This document shows positions 20,101-29,462 of a stretch of DNA of 64,000 nucleotides, in pieces. The notes below the pieces were generated by a model that ran no database searches, had not been told where the DNA came from, and worked only from the letters and a program-made list of their open reading frames with translations. A program made the translations under genes and the position numbers. The stretch is from Nocardia huaxiensis (GTDB lineage Bacteria; Actinomycetota; Actinomycetes; Mycobacteriales; Mycobacteriaceae): the NCBI RefSeq assembly GCF_013744875.1, contig NZ_CP059399.1, positions 2,170,001 through 2,234,000 of the forward strand. The letters are read 5' to 3'. The number at the start of each line of letters is the position of its first letter. Positions within the stretch are counted from its first letter, which is position 1.

Positions 20101-20187
20101 CGTCATCCCGGCGCGCTTTTGGCCGGGATCGACACGGATAGCGTGCGTTGCTCTGTGGATCCCGGCTAAGAGCATGCCGGGATGACG
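20101..20187. repeat. Paired inverted-repeat element (REP-like), also a bidirectional terminator
   Basis: Two consecutive hairpins are built from the same stem, ATCCCGGC / GCCGGGAT: 20105-20129 and 20159-20183. The outer copies extend to a 12-bp inverted pair, CGTCATCCCGGC (20101-20112) and GCCGGGATGACG (20176-20187). It lies between convergent genes and probably ends both transcripts. The duplicated, alternately oriented design resembles dispersed REP/BIME intergenic repeats; copy number elsewhere in the genome cannot be seen here. Confidence 0.6.
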
Positions 20188-20197
20188 AAAGTGGTGC

Positions 20198-21550
20198 TCA
20201 GTCGCGCTGGATGCCGAGTGAGATGCCGCGCGAGGCCAGCCACGGAATCGGGTCGATCTTGTCGACGCCGTTCAGCCACACCTCGAAGTGGCAGTGCGGG
20301 CCAGTGGAGAAGCCGCGGTTGCCGACCGTGGCGATCTGATCGCCGGCCATGACGCGCTGCCCCTGCGACACGGTGGCCGTGTCGATGTGGCCGTAGATGG
20401 TGACGGTGCCGTCATCGTGCAGCAGACGCACCCACATGCCGAAACCCGAAGCGGGACCGGCCTCCAGCACGGTGCCGTCGGCCACCGCGTAGATGGGGGT
20501 GCCGATCGGCGCGGCCACGTCCACGCCCGCGTGCTGCACACCCCAGCGCATACCGAAGCCGGAGGTGAAGTTGCCATTGGCGAACTTGGAGAACAGGGGC
20601 CGCAGCTTGGCGGCCTCGGCGGCGGCCAGATCGGCGGCGTAGCGCGCGCCCTTCTCCAGAATGTCGTTGAACTGGTCGATGTTCACCGGCGCACCGACAT
20701 TGAGCACCTGCGGCGCGCCCGCGGCGGGAGCGTCGGCCAGGCCGATGGTCTCGTTGGCCGCGATCTCCTTGACCTGAGCGGCGGCCTGGAAGTCCACGGT
20801 GTCGGAGGGGGCGCCGGACACCTCGATGCCGGTCTGGCCCGCAGCGACCACGGCGCCGGCGGCCACGGCCACCACGGCGGCGCGGCCCTTCAGCGCGGTC
20901 GGCGGGGCGGGCAGGCGGTGCGCGCCACCACCGGCGGCGCGGCGACGGCCGCCCGCACGGGTCGGGCGCGGCTGTGCCGCTTCGGAATCGGCGTGTTCGT
21001 CGTCGTGCTTGTCGAGGCGCGCGCCGTCGCCGGAGAAGGTGAGCTTCTCGCCGGAGGCGGTGCGGAAGGTGTAGGCCGGGCGGTAGTCGCCCGAGGGGGC
21101 CGGATCGTCGCCCCAGTCCGGGCGCGGCGAGTAGTCGGCCGGATTCGGGGCCGCCCAGCCATTGGTGGTCGAGGTGGTGGACCAGTGATCGCGGGAATCC
21201 CACGCGGATTGGTCGTCAACCGGGGTGTCCCATTCGGGCTGGGACTGCCACTGCTCGCCGGAATTCCATTCGGGGGCGGCATCCCATTCGGTGGAAGCGC
21301 CGTTATCCCACTGTGTTCCGTCGTTCCACTGCGCCGCGGCGGCGGGGTCTTCCCACTGCTGCTGGGCGTCCCACTGCGGTTCGGCGGGCGTGGTCCACGC
21401 CGGGCCGGTGCCCCAGCCGCCGTGCGAGACCTGACCGTCGAAGGTTTGCGGTGCGTCGAAATGCGTTGCGCCGCCGTAGTTCTCGGCTTCCTCGCGGTAG
21501 CGGTGGCCGTGCCGGGCGCGGCTGGGCGAGGGGAAGGGGCCGTCGCTCAT
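20198..21550 (-). CDS. M23 family metallopeptidase (LytM), secreted cell-wall hydrolase
   Basis: A 450-residue protein at the position of M. tuberculosis Rv0950c. The first 150 residues are Trp/Asn/Gln/Asp-rich low complexity (repeats such as AQWNDGTQWDNG). Residues about 195-235 hold a basic stretch then a single hydrophobic segment ([20 protein letters not shown]), a signal anchor. The last 115 residues are an M23/LytM domain with zinc ligands in HAGVDVAAP and HCHFEVW and the YGHIDTA motif. It should cleave peptidoglycan cross-bridges or activate an amidase. Long cytoplasmic N-terminal tails of this kind suggest control from inside the cell. Direct repeats resembling MtrA boxes lie upstream. 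Confidence 0.88.
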   Translation of the reverse strand: MSDGPFPSPSRARHGHRYREEAENYGGATHFDAPQTFDGQVSHGGWGTGPAWTTPAEPQWDAQQQWEDPAAAAQWNDGTQWDNGASTEWDAAPEWNSGEQWQSQPEWDTPVDDQSAWDSRDHWSTTSTTNGWAAPNPADYSPRPDWGDDPAPSGDYRPAYTFRTASGEKLTFSGDGARLDKHDDEHADSEAAQPRPTRAGGRRRAAGGGAHRLPAPPTALKGRAAVVAVAAGAVVAAGQTGIEVSGAPSDTVDFQAAAQVKEIAANETIGLADAPAAGAPQVLNVGAPVNIDQFNDILEKGARYAADLAAAEAAKLRPLFSKFANGNFTSGFGMRWGVQHAGVDVAAPIGTPIYAVADGTVLEAGPASGFGMWVRLLHDDGTVTIYGHIDTATVSQGQRVMAGDQIATVGNRGFSTGPHCHFEVWLNGVDKIDPIPWLASRGISLGIQRD

Positions 21551-22059
21551 CGGAGCTTGTCCCGGAGCTGTGCGAATGCCGATGTTTCATCCGCGGAGCG
21601 GCTCTCTACCTGCGGAGCGCTGTGCTGCGTCAAGCCTGCCGTCCTCCTGTCGTGACCGGGTTGTGACATCGACCGCATCGACGGTAACGAAACGATTGCG
21701 CGTCAGCAAGCGATGGAGCGGCGTCGTGGCCGGGCTGTGACATTCATCACCTTGCACGCTTGGATTGGCTCACTGTGCTGGGGGTAACCATGTGAGGCTT
21801 GTCAACGACAAGATGTAGTAGCGAGCGCCACTCTCCGGGATTCCCGGGCTCTACCTGGCGCGCCGTCAACAAGCTACTCGTCAGTAGGATTTCATCGCCG
21901 TTTTGCCTGGCCGGAGACAGTTCCGTGACCTGCGCCACTTAGGCTGTATGCGGCTGATTTCGGCTCCATGTGACTGATTAGAGTCCGACCCGACCCGCCT
22001 CCGACGACGGGCCGCCAACCAAGACGTTGTCACAACAACGCAGACGAGACGGTGAGTAC
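21551..22059. other. Divergent intergenic region, M23 peptidase / sucC
   Basis: About 510 bases holding the promoters of the M23 gene (minus) and the sucCD operon (plus). Two related direct-repeat blocks at 21651-21668 and 21725-21742 are listed separately. A palindromic run CGGGATTCCCGGG near 21837-21849 is also present. A 63-codon minus-strand ORF here has no family features. I see no riboswitch consensus. Confidence 0.4.
21651..21742 (-). promoter_or_regulatory. Two GTCAC direct-repeat blocks upstream of M23 gene (MtrA-like)
   Basis: On the minus strand, TGTCACAACCCGGTCACG (21651-21668) and TGTCACAGCCCGGCCACG (21725-21742) match at 16 of 18 positions and lie 74 bases apart. Each contains two GTCAC/GCCAC units with an 11-bp period. 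Direct GTCAC repeats about one helical turn apart resemble the MtrA response-regulator sites described before mycobacterial cell-wall hydrolase genes. The assignment is inference. Confidence 0.5.
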
Positions 22060-23226
22060 ATGGATCTCTTCGAATATCAGGCGAAGGAACTCTTCGTGAA
22101 GCACGGAGTGCCTTCGTCGGAGGGCCGCGTCACGGACTCGGCCGAGGACGCCCGTGCCATCGCGGAAGAAATCGGCAAGCCTGTGATGATCAAGTCGCAG
22201 GTCAAAGTCGGTGGCCGCGGCAAGGCCGGTGGCGTGAAGTACGCCGCCACCCCGGACGACGCCTTCACCCACGCCCAGAACATCCTGGGCCTGGACATCA
22301 AGGGCCACATCACCAAGAAGATCCTGGTTGCCGAGGCCAAGGACATCGCCTCGGAGTACTACATCTCCTTCCTGCTCGATCGCTCCAACCGCACCTACCT
22401 GGCCATGTGCTCGGTCGAGGGCGGCATGGAGATCGAAGAGGTGGCCGCCACCAAGCCGGACCGGCTGGCCAAGGTTCCCGTCGACGCCGTCAAGGGTGTC
22501 GACCTCGCGTTCGCCCGCTCCATCGCCGAGCAGGGCCACCTGCCCGCCGACATCCTGGACGCCGCGGCCGTCACCATCCAGAAGCTGTGGGAGGTCTTCA
22601 TCAAGGAAGACGCCACCCTGGTCGAGGTGAACCCGCTGGTTCGCACCCCCGACAACGAGATCCTGGCCCTCGACGGCAAGGTCACCCTGGACGAGAACGC
22701 CGAATTCCGGCACCCCGACCACCTCGAGTTCGCGGACATCGAAGCCACCGATCCGCTCGAGCTCAAGGCCAAGGAGAACGACCTCAACTACGTCAAGCTC
22801 GACGGCGAGGTCGGCATCATCGGCAACGGCGCGGGTCTGGTCATGTCGACCCTCGACGTGGTCGCCTACGCCGGTGAGAAGCACGACGGCGTCAAGCCCG
22901 CCAACTTCCTCGACATCGGCGGCGGCGCCTCGGCCGCCGTCATGGCCGCCGGCCTGGACGTCATCCTGGGCGACTCCCAGGTCAAGTCCGTGTTCGTGAA
23001 CGTCTTCGGCGGCATCACCGCCTGTGACGCGGTCGCGAACGGCATCGTCGGCGCGCTGCAGACCCTGGGCGACGCGGCCTCCAAGCCGCTGGTCGTCCGC
23101 CTGGACGGCAACAAGGTCGAAGAGGGCCGCAAGATCCTCGCCGACTTCAACCACCCGCTGGTGACTCTCGCCCAGACCATGGACGAAGGCGCCGACAAGG
23201 CCGCCGAACTGGCCGCGGCCAAGTAA
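22060..23226 (+). CDS. sucC: Succinyl-CoA synthetase (ADP-forming) beta subunit
   Basis: A 388-residue ATP-grasp subunit that binds nucleotide and succinate in the TCA-cycle step succinyl-CoA to succinate, partnered by the next gene. [18 protein letters not shown] is the canonical N-terminus and fixes the ATG at 22060 over an upstream in-frame ATG at 22027. [16 protein letters not shown] and the C-terminal [18 protein letters not shown] are family signatures. It is separated from sucD by 14 bases. Confidence 0.97.
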   Translation: MDLFEYQAKELFVKHGVPSSEGRVTDSAEDARAIAEEIGKPVMIKSQVKVGGRGKAGGVKYAATPDDAFTHAQNILGLDIKGHITKKILVAEAKDIASEYYISFLLDRSNRTYLAMCSVEGGMEIEEVAATKPDRLAKVPVDAVKGVDLAFARSIAEQGHLPADILDAAAVTIQKLWEVFIKEDATLVEVNPLVRTPDNEILALDGKVTLDENAEFRHPDHLEFADIEATDPLELKAKENDLNYVKLDGEVGIIGNGAGLVMSTLDVVAYAGEKHDGVKPANFLDIGGGASAAVMAAGLDVILGDSQVKSVFVNVFGGITACDAVANGIVGALQTLGDAASKPLVVRLDGNKVEEGRKILADFNHPLVTLAQTMDEGADKAAELAAAK

Positions 23227-23240
23227 GGACACGAACCGAT

Positions 23241-24155
23241 ATGTCTATCTTCCTGAACAAGGACAACAAGGTCATCGTCCAGGGCATCACCGGCGGCGAG
23301 GGCACCAAGCACACCGCGCTGATGCTGAAGGCCGGCACCAATGTGGTCGGCGGCGTGAACGCGCGCAAGGCGGGCACCACCGTCAAGCACGTCGACGCCA
23401 ACGGCAACGACATCGAGCTGCCCGTGTTCGCGTCCGTGGCCGAGGCCATGGAGAAGACCGGCGCCGACACCTCCATCGCCTTCGTGCCCCCGGCCTTCTC
23501 GAAGGACGCCATCATCGAGGCCATCGACGCGGAGATCCCGCTGCTCGTGGTCATCACCGAGGGCATCCCGGTGCAGGACACCGCCTACGCGTGGGCCTAC
23601 AACGTGGAGAAGGGCAACAAGACCCGCATCATCGGCCCGAACTGCCCCGGCATCATCACCCCGGGTGAGTCGCTGGTCGGCATCACCCCGGCCAACATCG
23701 CGGGCAAGGGCCCGATCGGCCTGGTGTCGAAGTCGGGCACCCTGACCTACCAGATGATGTACGAGCTGCGGGACTTCGGTTTCTCCACCGCCATCGGCAT
23801 CGGCGGCGACCCGGTCATCGGCACCACCCACATCGACGCCATCGAGGCGTTCGAGAAGGACCCGGAGACCAAGCTCATCGTCATGATCGGCGAGATCGGC
23901 GGCGACGCCGAGGAGCGGGCCGCGGCCTACATCCAGGCCAATGTCACCAAGCCGGTGGTCGGCTACGTCGCGGGCTTCACCGCGCCGGAGGGCAAGACCA
24001 TGGGCCACGCGGGCGCCATCGTGTCCGGCTCGGCGGGCACCGCCCAGGCCAAGAAGGACGCCCTCGAGGCCGCGGGCGTGAAGGTCGGCAAGACCCCGTC
24101 CGAGACCGCCGCCCTCGCGCGCGAGATCCTCGAAAAGGCTGCCGTCAACGCCTGA
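23241..24155 (+). CDS. sucD: Succinyl-CoA synthetase alpha subunit
   Basis: A 304-residue CoA-binding subunit. It has the N-terminal Rossmann CoA site [14 protein letters not shown] (the glycine-rich loop), [12 protein letters not shown], and the phosphorylated active-site histidine His256 in [10 protein letters not shown]. It pairs with sucC in one operon and is followed directly by a strong terminator. Order and spacing match Rv0951-Rv0952. Confidence 0.97.
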   Translation: MSIFLNKDNKVIVQGITGGEGTKHTALMLKAGTNVVGGVNARKAGTTVKHVDANGNDIELPVFASVAEAMEKTGADTSIAFVPPAFSKDAIIEAIDAEIPLLVVITEGIPVQDTAYAWAYNVEKGNKTRIIGPNCPGIITPGESLVGITPANIAGKGPIGLVSKSGTLTYQMMYELRDFGFSTAIGIGGDPVIGTTHIDAIEAFEKDPETKLIVMIGEIGGDAEERAAAYIQANVTKPVVGYVAGFTAPEGKTMGHAGAIVSGSAGTAQAKKDALEAAGVKVGKTPSETAALAREILEKAAVNA

Positions 24156-24180
24156 TTCGAGACTCTCGAAGGCTGACAAC

Positions 24181-24214
24181 GAAGTCCGCCTGCCGATTTC
24201 GGCAGGCGGACTTC
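24181..24214. terminator. sucCD terminator
   Basis: 16-bp perfect stem GAAGTCCGCCTGCCGA / TCGGCAGGCGGACTTC with a TT at the tip, then a TTTT run at 24220-24223. It begins 25 bases after the sucD stop. Confidence 0.9.
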
Positions 24215-24327
24215 GTCATCTTTTGGGTATTGCGGTAAGGCCACGGCCGTTGGTACGGCGTGACCTGCGCTGGCGCGTGCAGTAGCGTCGGTGAGAGTTC
24301 GTGAACGACTCGATAGGAGACGACGAC

Positions 24328-25314
24328 ATGTCATACCCGACCGGGGGCTCGGGATTCAACGCGCCCGCGCCGACGCCTTCCAACGCACCCGGCTACGGCT
24401 CGCAGGCTCCTGCTGCCGGGTCGAGTGCGACGCCCTCCGGGGCCAAAGGGCTGCCTTTCTTCCTGACCGCGGGTGTCGCCGCCCTCGGTGTGCTGAACTT
24501 CCTGCTCGGCTTCGCGCCCTACAAGGGCTCGGACTCCAGCGTGGTCGAGTTCAACTACAGCATGTTCGAATCGGTTCCGGCGCTGTCGGCGCTGTTGCTG
24601 TTCGCGGGTGTGCTGGCGGGTCTGTCGCTGCTGCCCAAGCAGGAGTGGATCGGCGTCGCCGCGGCCGCCTCGGTGGCCGGATTCCTGGCGCTGCTGTTCA
24701 GCAGCTTCCAGGGTGAGGCCAGCACCAAGTGGGGCGGCTGGGTGGTCATCTTCCTGTCGTTCGTGCAGGCCGTGCTGGCCGTGCTGGTGATCCTGTTCGA
24801 GATGGGCATCGTGAAGCCGCCGGCGCCGAAGCCCGCTGCGCCGCAGGGTGGTTACGGTCCGGGCGGACAGCCGGGCTTCGGCCAGTTCGGTCAGCCAGGG
24901 CAGCCGTCCGCGTTCGGTCAGCCGGGTGGCTTCGGTCAGCCGGGGCAGCCGCCGGCGTTCGGCCAGCCGGGCCAGCAGCCGGGGTACGGCACCGGCCCGC
25001 AGCATCAGCAGCCGTCCTACGGGCAGCAGCCCGCGGGTTACGGCAGTGGCTCGCATCAGCAGCCGTCCTATGGTCAGCAGCCGTCGTACGGCCAGCAGCC
25101 GGGCGGATACGGCCAGTCCTACGGGCAGCAGCCCGCCGGAAACGAAGCCGCCACACAGCACTTCGGCGCCGCGCAGCCGGGCCAGCAGTACGGCCAGCCC
25201 TCCTACGGTCAGGCCGGACAGGAGAGCAAGCCGTTCGGCAGTGAGCAGAGCGCCGATCCGGCCGCCGACGCCACCCGCGCGTTCCGTCCCGGCCAGGACG
25301 ACCAGAACAAGTAA
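24328..25314 (+). CDS. DUF5336 membrane protein, 34-kDa antigen homologue
   Basis: A 328-residue protein at the position of M. tuberculosis Rv0954. Four hydrophobic segments at about residues 40-58, 80-98, 105-125 and 135-158 form the membrane part. The last 165 residues are a disordered Gly/Gln/Pro/Tyr tail built on imperfect FGQPGQP and SYGQQP repeats. AGGAGA (24315-24320) places the start at ATG 24328. Function is unknown; mycobacterial relatives are described as antigens and linked to the elongating cell envelope. The tail is low-complexity and could drive self-association. Confidence 0.85.
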   Translation: MSYPTGGSGFNAPAPTPSNAPGYGSQAPAAGSSATPSGAKGLPFFLTAGVAALGVLNFLLGFAPYKGSDSSVVEFNYSMFESVPALSALLLFAGVLAGLSLLPKQEWIGVAAAASVAGFLALLFSSFQGEASTKWGGWVVIFLSFVQAVLAVLVILFEMGIVKPPAPKPAAPQGGYGPGGQPGFGQFGQPGQPSAFGQPGGFGQPGQPPAFGQPGQQPGYGTGPQHQQPSYGQQPAGYGSGSHQQPSYGQQPSYGQQPGGYGQSYGQQPAGNEAATQHFGAAQPGQQYGQPSYGQAGQESKPFGSEQSADPAADATRAFRPGQDDQNK

Positions 25315-25339
25315 CCGCGGTTCTGGCTGACGCCACTGT

Positions 25340-25374
25340 GAATGGCCCCCGGTGATCCCCACCGGGGGCCATTC
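25340..25374. terminator. Terminator after DUF5336 gene
   Basis: 15-bp perfect stem GAATGGCCCCCGGTG / CACCGGGGGCCATTC with a 5-base loop. Its position argues against translation starts for the next gene upstream of about 25400. Confidence 0.85.
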
Positions 25375-25470
25375 GCATGTCGACCGTCCGTCCCGCTTCG
25401 TCCGCCGCACGCCGTGTTTCGCGGCGCGCCTGACTCAGGTCTCATCGCGATGCTGCCACGCTGGTTGTCC

Positions 25471-27060
25471 ATGAACGTTCCGAAGTCCACCGCTCTCGCG
25501 CGGATCGACGACGATGCGCGGGAGGTGCCGCGCGAACCCGAGTCGCGGCATCCGGGAGAGGGAGGATTCGGGGCGCTGACGCCCGAGCGGGCGCGGGTGC
25601 TGCTCATCGTGGCGGCGCGGGCGTCGAGCGTGACACTGCTGGTGATCTTCGGGCTGGTGTTCGCGACCCTGTTCGCCGCCGGCAGCGGGCTGACCGGCGC
25701 GTCGGGGGCCATTGCGGCGAGTTGGCTTGCGGTGCATCAGGTTCCGCTGGTGATCGGGAAGACGGCGCTGGGGCTGTGGCCGCTGCTGCCGACCGGATTC
25801 ATCCTGTGGATGGTGGGGCGGGACTGCGCGCGGGCGGCCGAACCCGAATGCGGGCGCGCCGATCTCGGGTGGATCGCGGGCGCGGCCGTGGGTGGTCCGC
25901 TGCTGGTGACCGCGATCTGCCTGGCGGTGGCCGACGACGCCTCCGCGGTGGTGGCATTGCAGCCGCCGGATACGCCGGTCGCATTCGCGTGGGTGATCGG
26001 GTTGCACGGGCTCGCGGCGGCGGTGGGCATCGGCTCGCGGCGGTGGCGGGAGCTCGTCGAGCTGCTGCCGATCGCCTTGCCGGACTGGGTGATTCCCGGG
26101 GTGCTGGCCGGATTGCGGGCCCTGTACCGACTATTGGCGGTCGCCACCGGGCTCACGATCGTCTCGTTCCTGGTGCACTGGTCGCGCATCGGCGACACCT
26201 ATCAGGGCGCGGGAAACATTGTGGGCGTAGTGGGTTTGACGCTGCTGTCGCTGGCCTACCTGCCCAATATCGTGATCGACGCGGTGAGCGTGCTGCTCGG
26301 CGGGCAGGTGCGCATCGGCGAGGGCTCGCTGAGCGTCTTCGCCATCGACGGCGCACCGGTGCCGGCCGTGCCGTTGGCGGCGGCCGTGCCGTCGGGTCCG
26401 GTGGCCATCTGGTGGCTGGTGCTGCTGCTCGTGCCCGCCGCTGTGGGCGTGCTGAGCGGACTCGACTGCGGCAGGCATTCCGATGACCGGCCGGCCGCGC
26501 CGTGGGCGACCCTCACCGCCGCCGGGGTGGGCGCGGTCCTGCTCACCCTGCTGGGTGTTTTCGCCGGGGGAGACCTCGGCACCTTCGGCTGGATCGGCCC
26601 GAATGTGCTGCTGTCGGCGGCCCTGGCGTTCCTCTGGCTGGCGGTGCCCGGCTATGTGGGCATGCTCGGTGCGCGCTGGTTCGCACCCGCCGCCGGAACC
26701 GCCGCCGCGGTCGAGGACGAATACGACGAGTACGACGACGACTACGACGACTACGACGACGAGGACTACCCGGACGGCGACGAGTACGCCGACGACGAGG
26801 ACTACGCGGACGGCGGCACGGAGTACGCCGACGACGAATACGACGACTACGACGACGAATACGACGAATCCGAGGACGACGAGCCCGCCACGGTCGCCGA
26901 GGACGACGACTGCTACTTCAGCCCCGACGACCCGGACCGACCCGAGGCCCTCGAAGCCGAACTCGTCGACGACGAGCCCGCCGACCACCCGACTGTGAAA
27001 TCCGACGAGAACGCCGACATAGTCGACGCGGAAGTGGTAGAGGGCGACGTCAGGTCGTAA
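25471..27060 (+). CDS. perM: PerM-like integral membrane protein (DUF6350)
   Basis: A 529-residue protein matching the position of Rv0955/PerM, a membrane protein needed for chronic infection and linked to cell-division stability in M. tuberculosis. About nine hydrophobic helices occupy residues 40-410. The final 120 residues are extremely acidic, with repeated Asp/Glu/Tyr units such as EYDDYDDEYDESEDD, and must be cytoplasmic or bind cations. ATG 25471 (MNVPKST) is preferred; ATG 25450 is possible and neither has a clear ribosome binding site. The order sucCD, DUF5336, perM, purN, purH is identical to M. tuberculosis. Confidence 0.82.
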   Translation: MNVPKSTALARIDDDAREVPREPESRHPGEGGFGALTPERARVLLIVAARASSVTLLVIFGLVFATLFAAGSGLTGASGAIAASWLAVHQVPLVIGKTALGLWPLLPTGFILWMVGRDCARAAEPECGRADLGWIAGAAVGGPLLVTAICLAVADDASAVVALQPPDTPVAFAWVIGLHGLAAAVGIGSRRWRELVELLPIALPDWVIPGVLAGLRALYRLLAVATGLTIVSFLVHWSRIGDTYQGAGNIVGVVGLTLLSLAYLPNIVIDAVSVLLGGQVRIGEGSLSVFAIDGAPVPAVPLAAAVPSGPVAIWWLVLLLVPAAVGVLSGLDCGRHSDDRPAAPWATLTAAGVGAVLLTLLGVFAGGDLGTFGWIGPNVLLSAALAFLWLAVPGYVGMLGARWFAPAAGTAAAVEDEYDEYDDDYDDYDDEDYPDGDEYADDEDYADGGTEYADDEYDDYDDEYDESEDDEPATVAEDDDCYFSPDDPDRPEALEAELVDDEPADHPTVKSDENADIVDAEVVEGDVRS

Positions 27061-27137
27061 TCCGGCGGTGGCTAGTCTTTAGGGCGGCGGCCCGCCCCCG
27101 CCGATCCCTTCCCGCTCCGAGACACAGGAGTAGTGCG

Positions 27138-27794
27138 CTGACGCCCACGCCCGCCCAGTCGTTGCCGCCGACCGCGCCCGCGAGCGTCGTCGTGCTCGCC
27201 TCCGGCACCGGTTCCCTGCTGCGGTCCCTGCTCGAAGCGACCCGGCAGCCCGGCTATCCGGCGCAGGTCATCGCCGTCGGCGTGGATCGCGATTGCGCGG
27301 CCGCCGATCACGCGGAAGCCTTCGACGTCTCCTCGTTCAAGGTCGCGCTCGGTGATTTCGAGGGCCGCGCCGAATGGGATCACGCGCTGACCGAGATCGT
27401 CGCCGCCTTCGACCCCGATCTGGTGGTGTCGGCCGGCTTCATGAAGATCCTCGGCCCGAAGTTCCTGGACCGTTTCGGCGGTCGCATCATCAACACCCAT
27501 CCCGCGCTGCTGCCCGCCTTCCCGGGCGCGCACGGGGTGCGGGACGCGCTGGCCTACGGCGTGCGGGTCACCGGTTCGACCGTGCACCTGGTCGACGCGG
27601 GCGTCGACACCGGCCCCATCCTCGCGCAGGAGGCGGTCGTGATCGAACCCGGTGACGACGAGGCGACCCTGCACGAGCGCATCAAGGTCGTGGAGCGCCG
27701 GCTGCTGGCGGAAACCGTCGCCGCTGTCGCTGAGCGAGGCATCATCTCCGATGGACGAAAGGCAGTTATCCCAGATGAGCGAGTTCTGCGGTGA
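27138..27794 (+). CDS. purN: Phosphoribosylglycinamide formyltransferase
   Basis: GAR transformylase (about 218 residues), adding formyl from 10-formyl-THF to GAR in purine synthesis. Signatures are [17 protein letters not shown], the catalytic [12 protein letters not shown], and [13 protein letters not shown]. The start is unusual. AGGAG at 27126-27130 is followed seven bases later by CTG (27138), with no ATG or GTG in frame nearby; a TTG at 27162 is the conventional alternative. The CTG gives an N-terminal length like M. tuberculosis PurN. The stop overlaps the purH start (GTGA at 27791-27794), so translation is coupled. Confidence 0.93.
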   Translation: MTPTPAQSLPPTAPASVVVLASGTGSLLRSLLEATRQPGYPAQVIAVGVDRDCAAADHAEAFDVSSFKVALGDFEGRAEWDHALTEIVAAFDPDLVVSAGFMKILGPKFLDRFGGRIINTHPALLPAFPGAHGVRDALAYGVRVTGSTVHLVDAGVDTGPILAQEAVVIEPGDDEATLHERIKVVERRLLAETVAAVAERGIISDGRKAVIPDERVLR

Positions 27795-29374
27795 GTGAAC
27801 GCAAGCCGATCAAGCGCGCCCTCGTAAGCGTCTACGACAAGACCGGCCTGATCGAGCTGGCCACCGGCCTGCATCAGGCGGGCGTGGAGCTGGTGTCGAC
27901 CGGCTCGACCGCCGGCAAGATCGCCGACGCCGGCATCCCGGTCACCAAAGTCGAAGACCTGACCGGTTTTCCGGAGACCCTGGACGGCCGCGTCAAGACC
28001 CTGCACCCGCGCGTGCACGCCGGCATCCTCGCCGACACCCGCAAGGACGAGCACCTGGATCAGCTCGTCGAACTGGGTGTGGAGGCGTTCCAGCTGGTGG
28101 TGGTGAACCTCTACCCGTTCACCCAGACCGTCGCCTCGGGCGCGTCCATCGACGAGTGCGTCGAGCAGATCGACATCGGCGGGCCGTCCATGGTGCGCGC
28201 CGCCGCCAAGAACCATCCGTCGGTCGCCGTGGTGGTCAACACCGGTGACTACGACGGCGTGATCGAGGCCGTGCAGGCCGGTGGTTTCACGCTCGCGCAG
28301 CGGACCGCCTTGGCCGCCAAGGCTTTCCAGCACACCGCCACCTACGATGTGGCCGTCGCGAGCTGGATGACGAGTGTCGCGAGCCCGGCCGCGGCCGCCG
28401 CCGACGCGGAAGCCGAAGCGCCGCAGCAGTTCCCGGAGTGGATCGGCGCGACCTGGAACCGCGAGGACATTCTGCGCTACGGCGAGAACCCGCATCAGGC
28501 CGCCGCGCTGTACACCAGCGAGGCGGGCGCGCAGGGCCTGGCGCAGGCGGAACAGTTGCACGGCAAGGAGATGTCGTACAACAACTACACCGACGCCGAC
28601 GCCGCCTGGCGCGCCGCCTACGACTTCGACGAGCCGGCCGTGGCGGTCATCAAGCACGCCAACCCGTGCGGCGTCGCGGTCGGCGCGGACATCGCCGAGG
28701 CGCACCGCAAAGCCCATGCCACCGACCCGGTTTCGGCGTACGGCGGCGTGATCGCGGCCAATCGTGAGGTGTCGGTCGAGATGGCCGAGCAGGTCGCCGA
28801 GATCTTCACCGAGGTCATCGTGGCCCCCGGCTACGCGCCCGGTGCGGTGGAAGTGTTGCAGCGCAAGAAGAACGTGCGCGTGCTGACCGCCACCCCCGCC
28901 CAGCGCAAGGGCGCGGAACTGCGCCCGGTCAGCGGCGGCGTCCTGCTCCAGGACCGCGACATCCTCGACGCCGACGGCGACAGTCCCGCCAACTGGACCC
29001 TCGCCGCCGGTGACGCCGCCGACGAGGCGACCCTGCGCGATCTCGAATTCGCCTGGCGCGCCTGCCGTTCGGTGAAGTCCAATGCCATCCTGCTGGCCAA
29101 TGACGGCGCGGCCGTCGGCGTCGGCATGGGCCAGGTCAACCGCGTCGACTCCTGCAAGCTGGCTGTCGACCGCGCCGGTGAGCGCGCCAAGGGCTCGGTC
29201 GCCGCGTCCGATGCCTTCTTCCCGTTCTCGGACGGCCCGCAGATCCTGGTCGACGCCGGCGTGCGCGCCATCGTCCAGCCGGGTGGCTCCATCCGCGACC
29301 AGGACACCATCGAGCTCTGCAAGGCCGCGGGTGTCACCCTCTACCTGACGGGGTCGCGTCACTTCGCCCACTAG
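27791..29374 (+). CDS. purH: Bifunctional AICAR transformylase / IMP cyclohydrolase
   Basis: A 527-residue enzyme for the last two steps of IMP synthesis. The N-terminal MGS-like IMP cyclohydrolase domain includes [18 protein letters not shown] and [14 protein letters not shown]. The C-terminal AICAR transformylase includes [14 protein letters not shown], the catalytic Lys-His pair in VIKHANPCG and a final [17 protein letters not shown] end. GTG start overlaps the purN stop by four bases. A strong terminator follows at 29395. Confidence 0.97.
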   Translation: MSERKPIKRALVSVYDKTGLIELATGLHQAGVELVSTGSTAGKIADAGIPVTKVEDLTGFPETLDGRVKTLHPRVHAGILADTRKDEHLDQLVELGVEAFQLVVVNLYPFTQTVASGASIDECVEQIDIGGPSMVRAAAKNHPSVAVVVNTGDYDGVIEAVQAGGFTLAQRTALAAKAFQHTATYDVAVASWMTSVASPAAAAADAEAEAPQQFPEWIGATWNREDILRYGENPHQAAALYTSEAGAQGLAQAEQLHGKEMSYNNYTDADAAWRAAYDFDEPAVAVIKHANPCGVAVGADIAEAHRKAHATDPVSAYGGVIAANREVSVEMAEQVAEIFTEVIVAPGYAPGAVEVLQRKKNVRVLTATPAQRKGAELRPVSGGVLLQDRDILDADGDSPANWTLAAGDAADEATLRDLEFAWRACRSVKSNAILLANDGAAVGVGMGQVNRVDSCKLAVDRAGERAKGSVAASDAFFPFSDGPQILVDAGVRAIVQPGGSIRDQDTIELCKAAGVTLYLTGSRHFAH

Positions 29375-29394
29375 GGTTCACGGCAAGACAATTT

Positions 29395-29428
29395 GAAGGG
29401 CTGGTGCGCGACTGCGCACCAGCCCTTC
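29395..29428. terminator. Bidirectional terminator, purH / lipoprotein gene
   Basis: 15-bp perfect stem GAAGGGCTGGTGCGC / GCGCACCAGCCCTTC with a GACT loop, between convergent genes. Confidence 0.9.
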
Positions 29429-29462
29429 GTCTTTCGCTGCCGGTTCTACTTCTCGCGCGAGA

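Noticed and set aside
21747..21938. 63-codon minus-strand ORF in the M23-sucC spacer
   Set aside because: No ribosome binding site, no family pattern, and it overlaps the region expected to hold promoters.
21551..22059. Riboswitch (c-di-AMP type) upstream of the M23 hydrolase
   Set aside because: Such riboswitches precede wall hydrolases in actinobacteria, but I could not place the conserved core here; the repeats look like protein sites instead.
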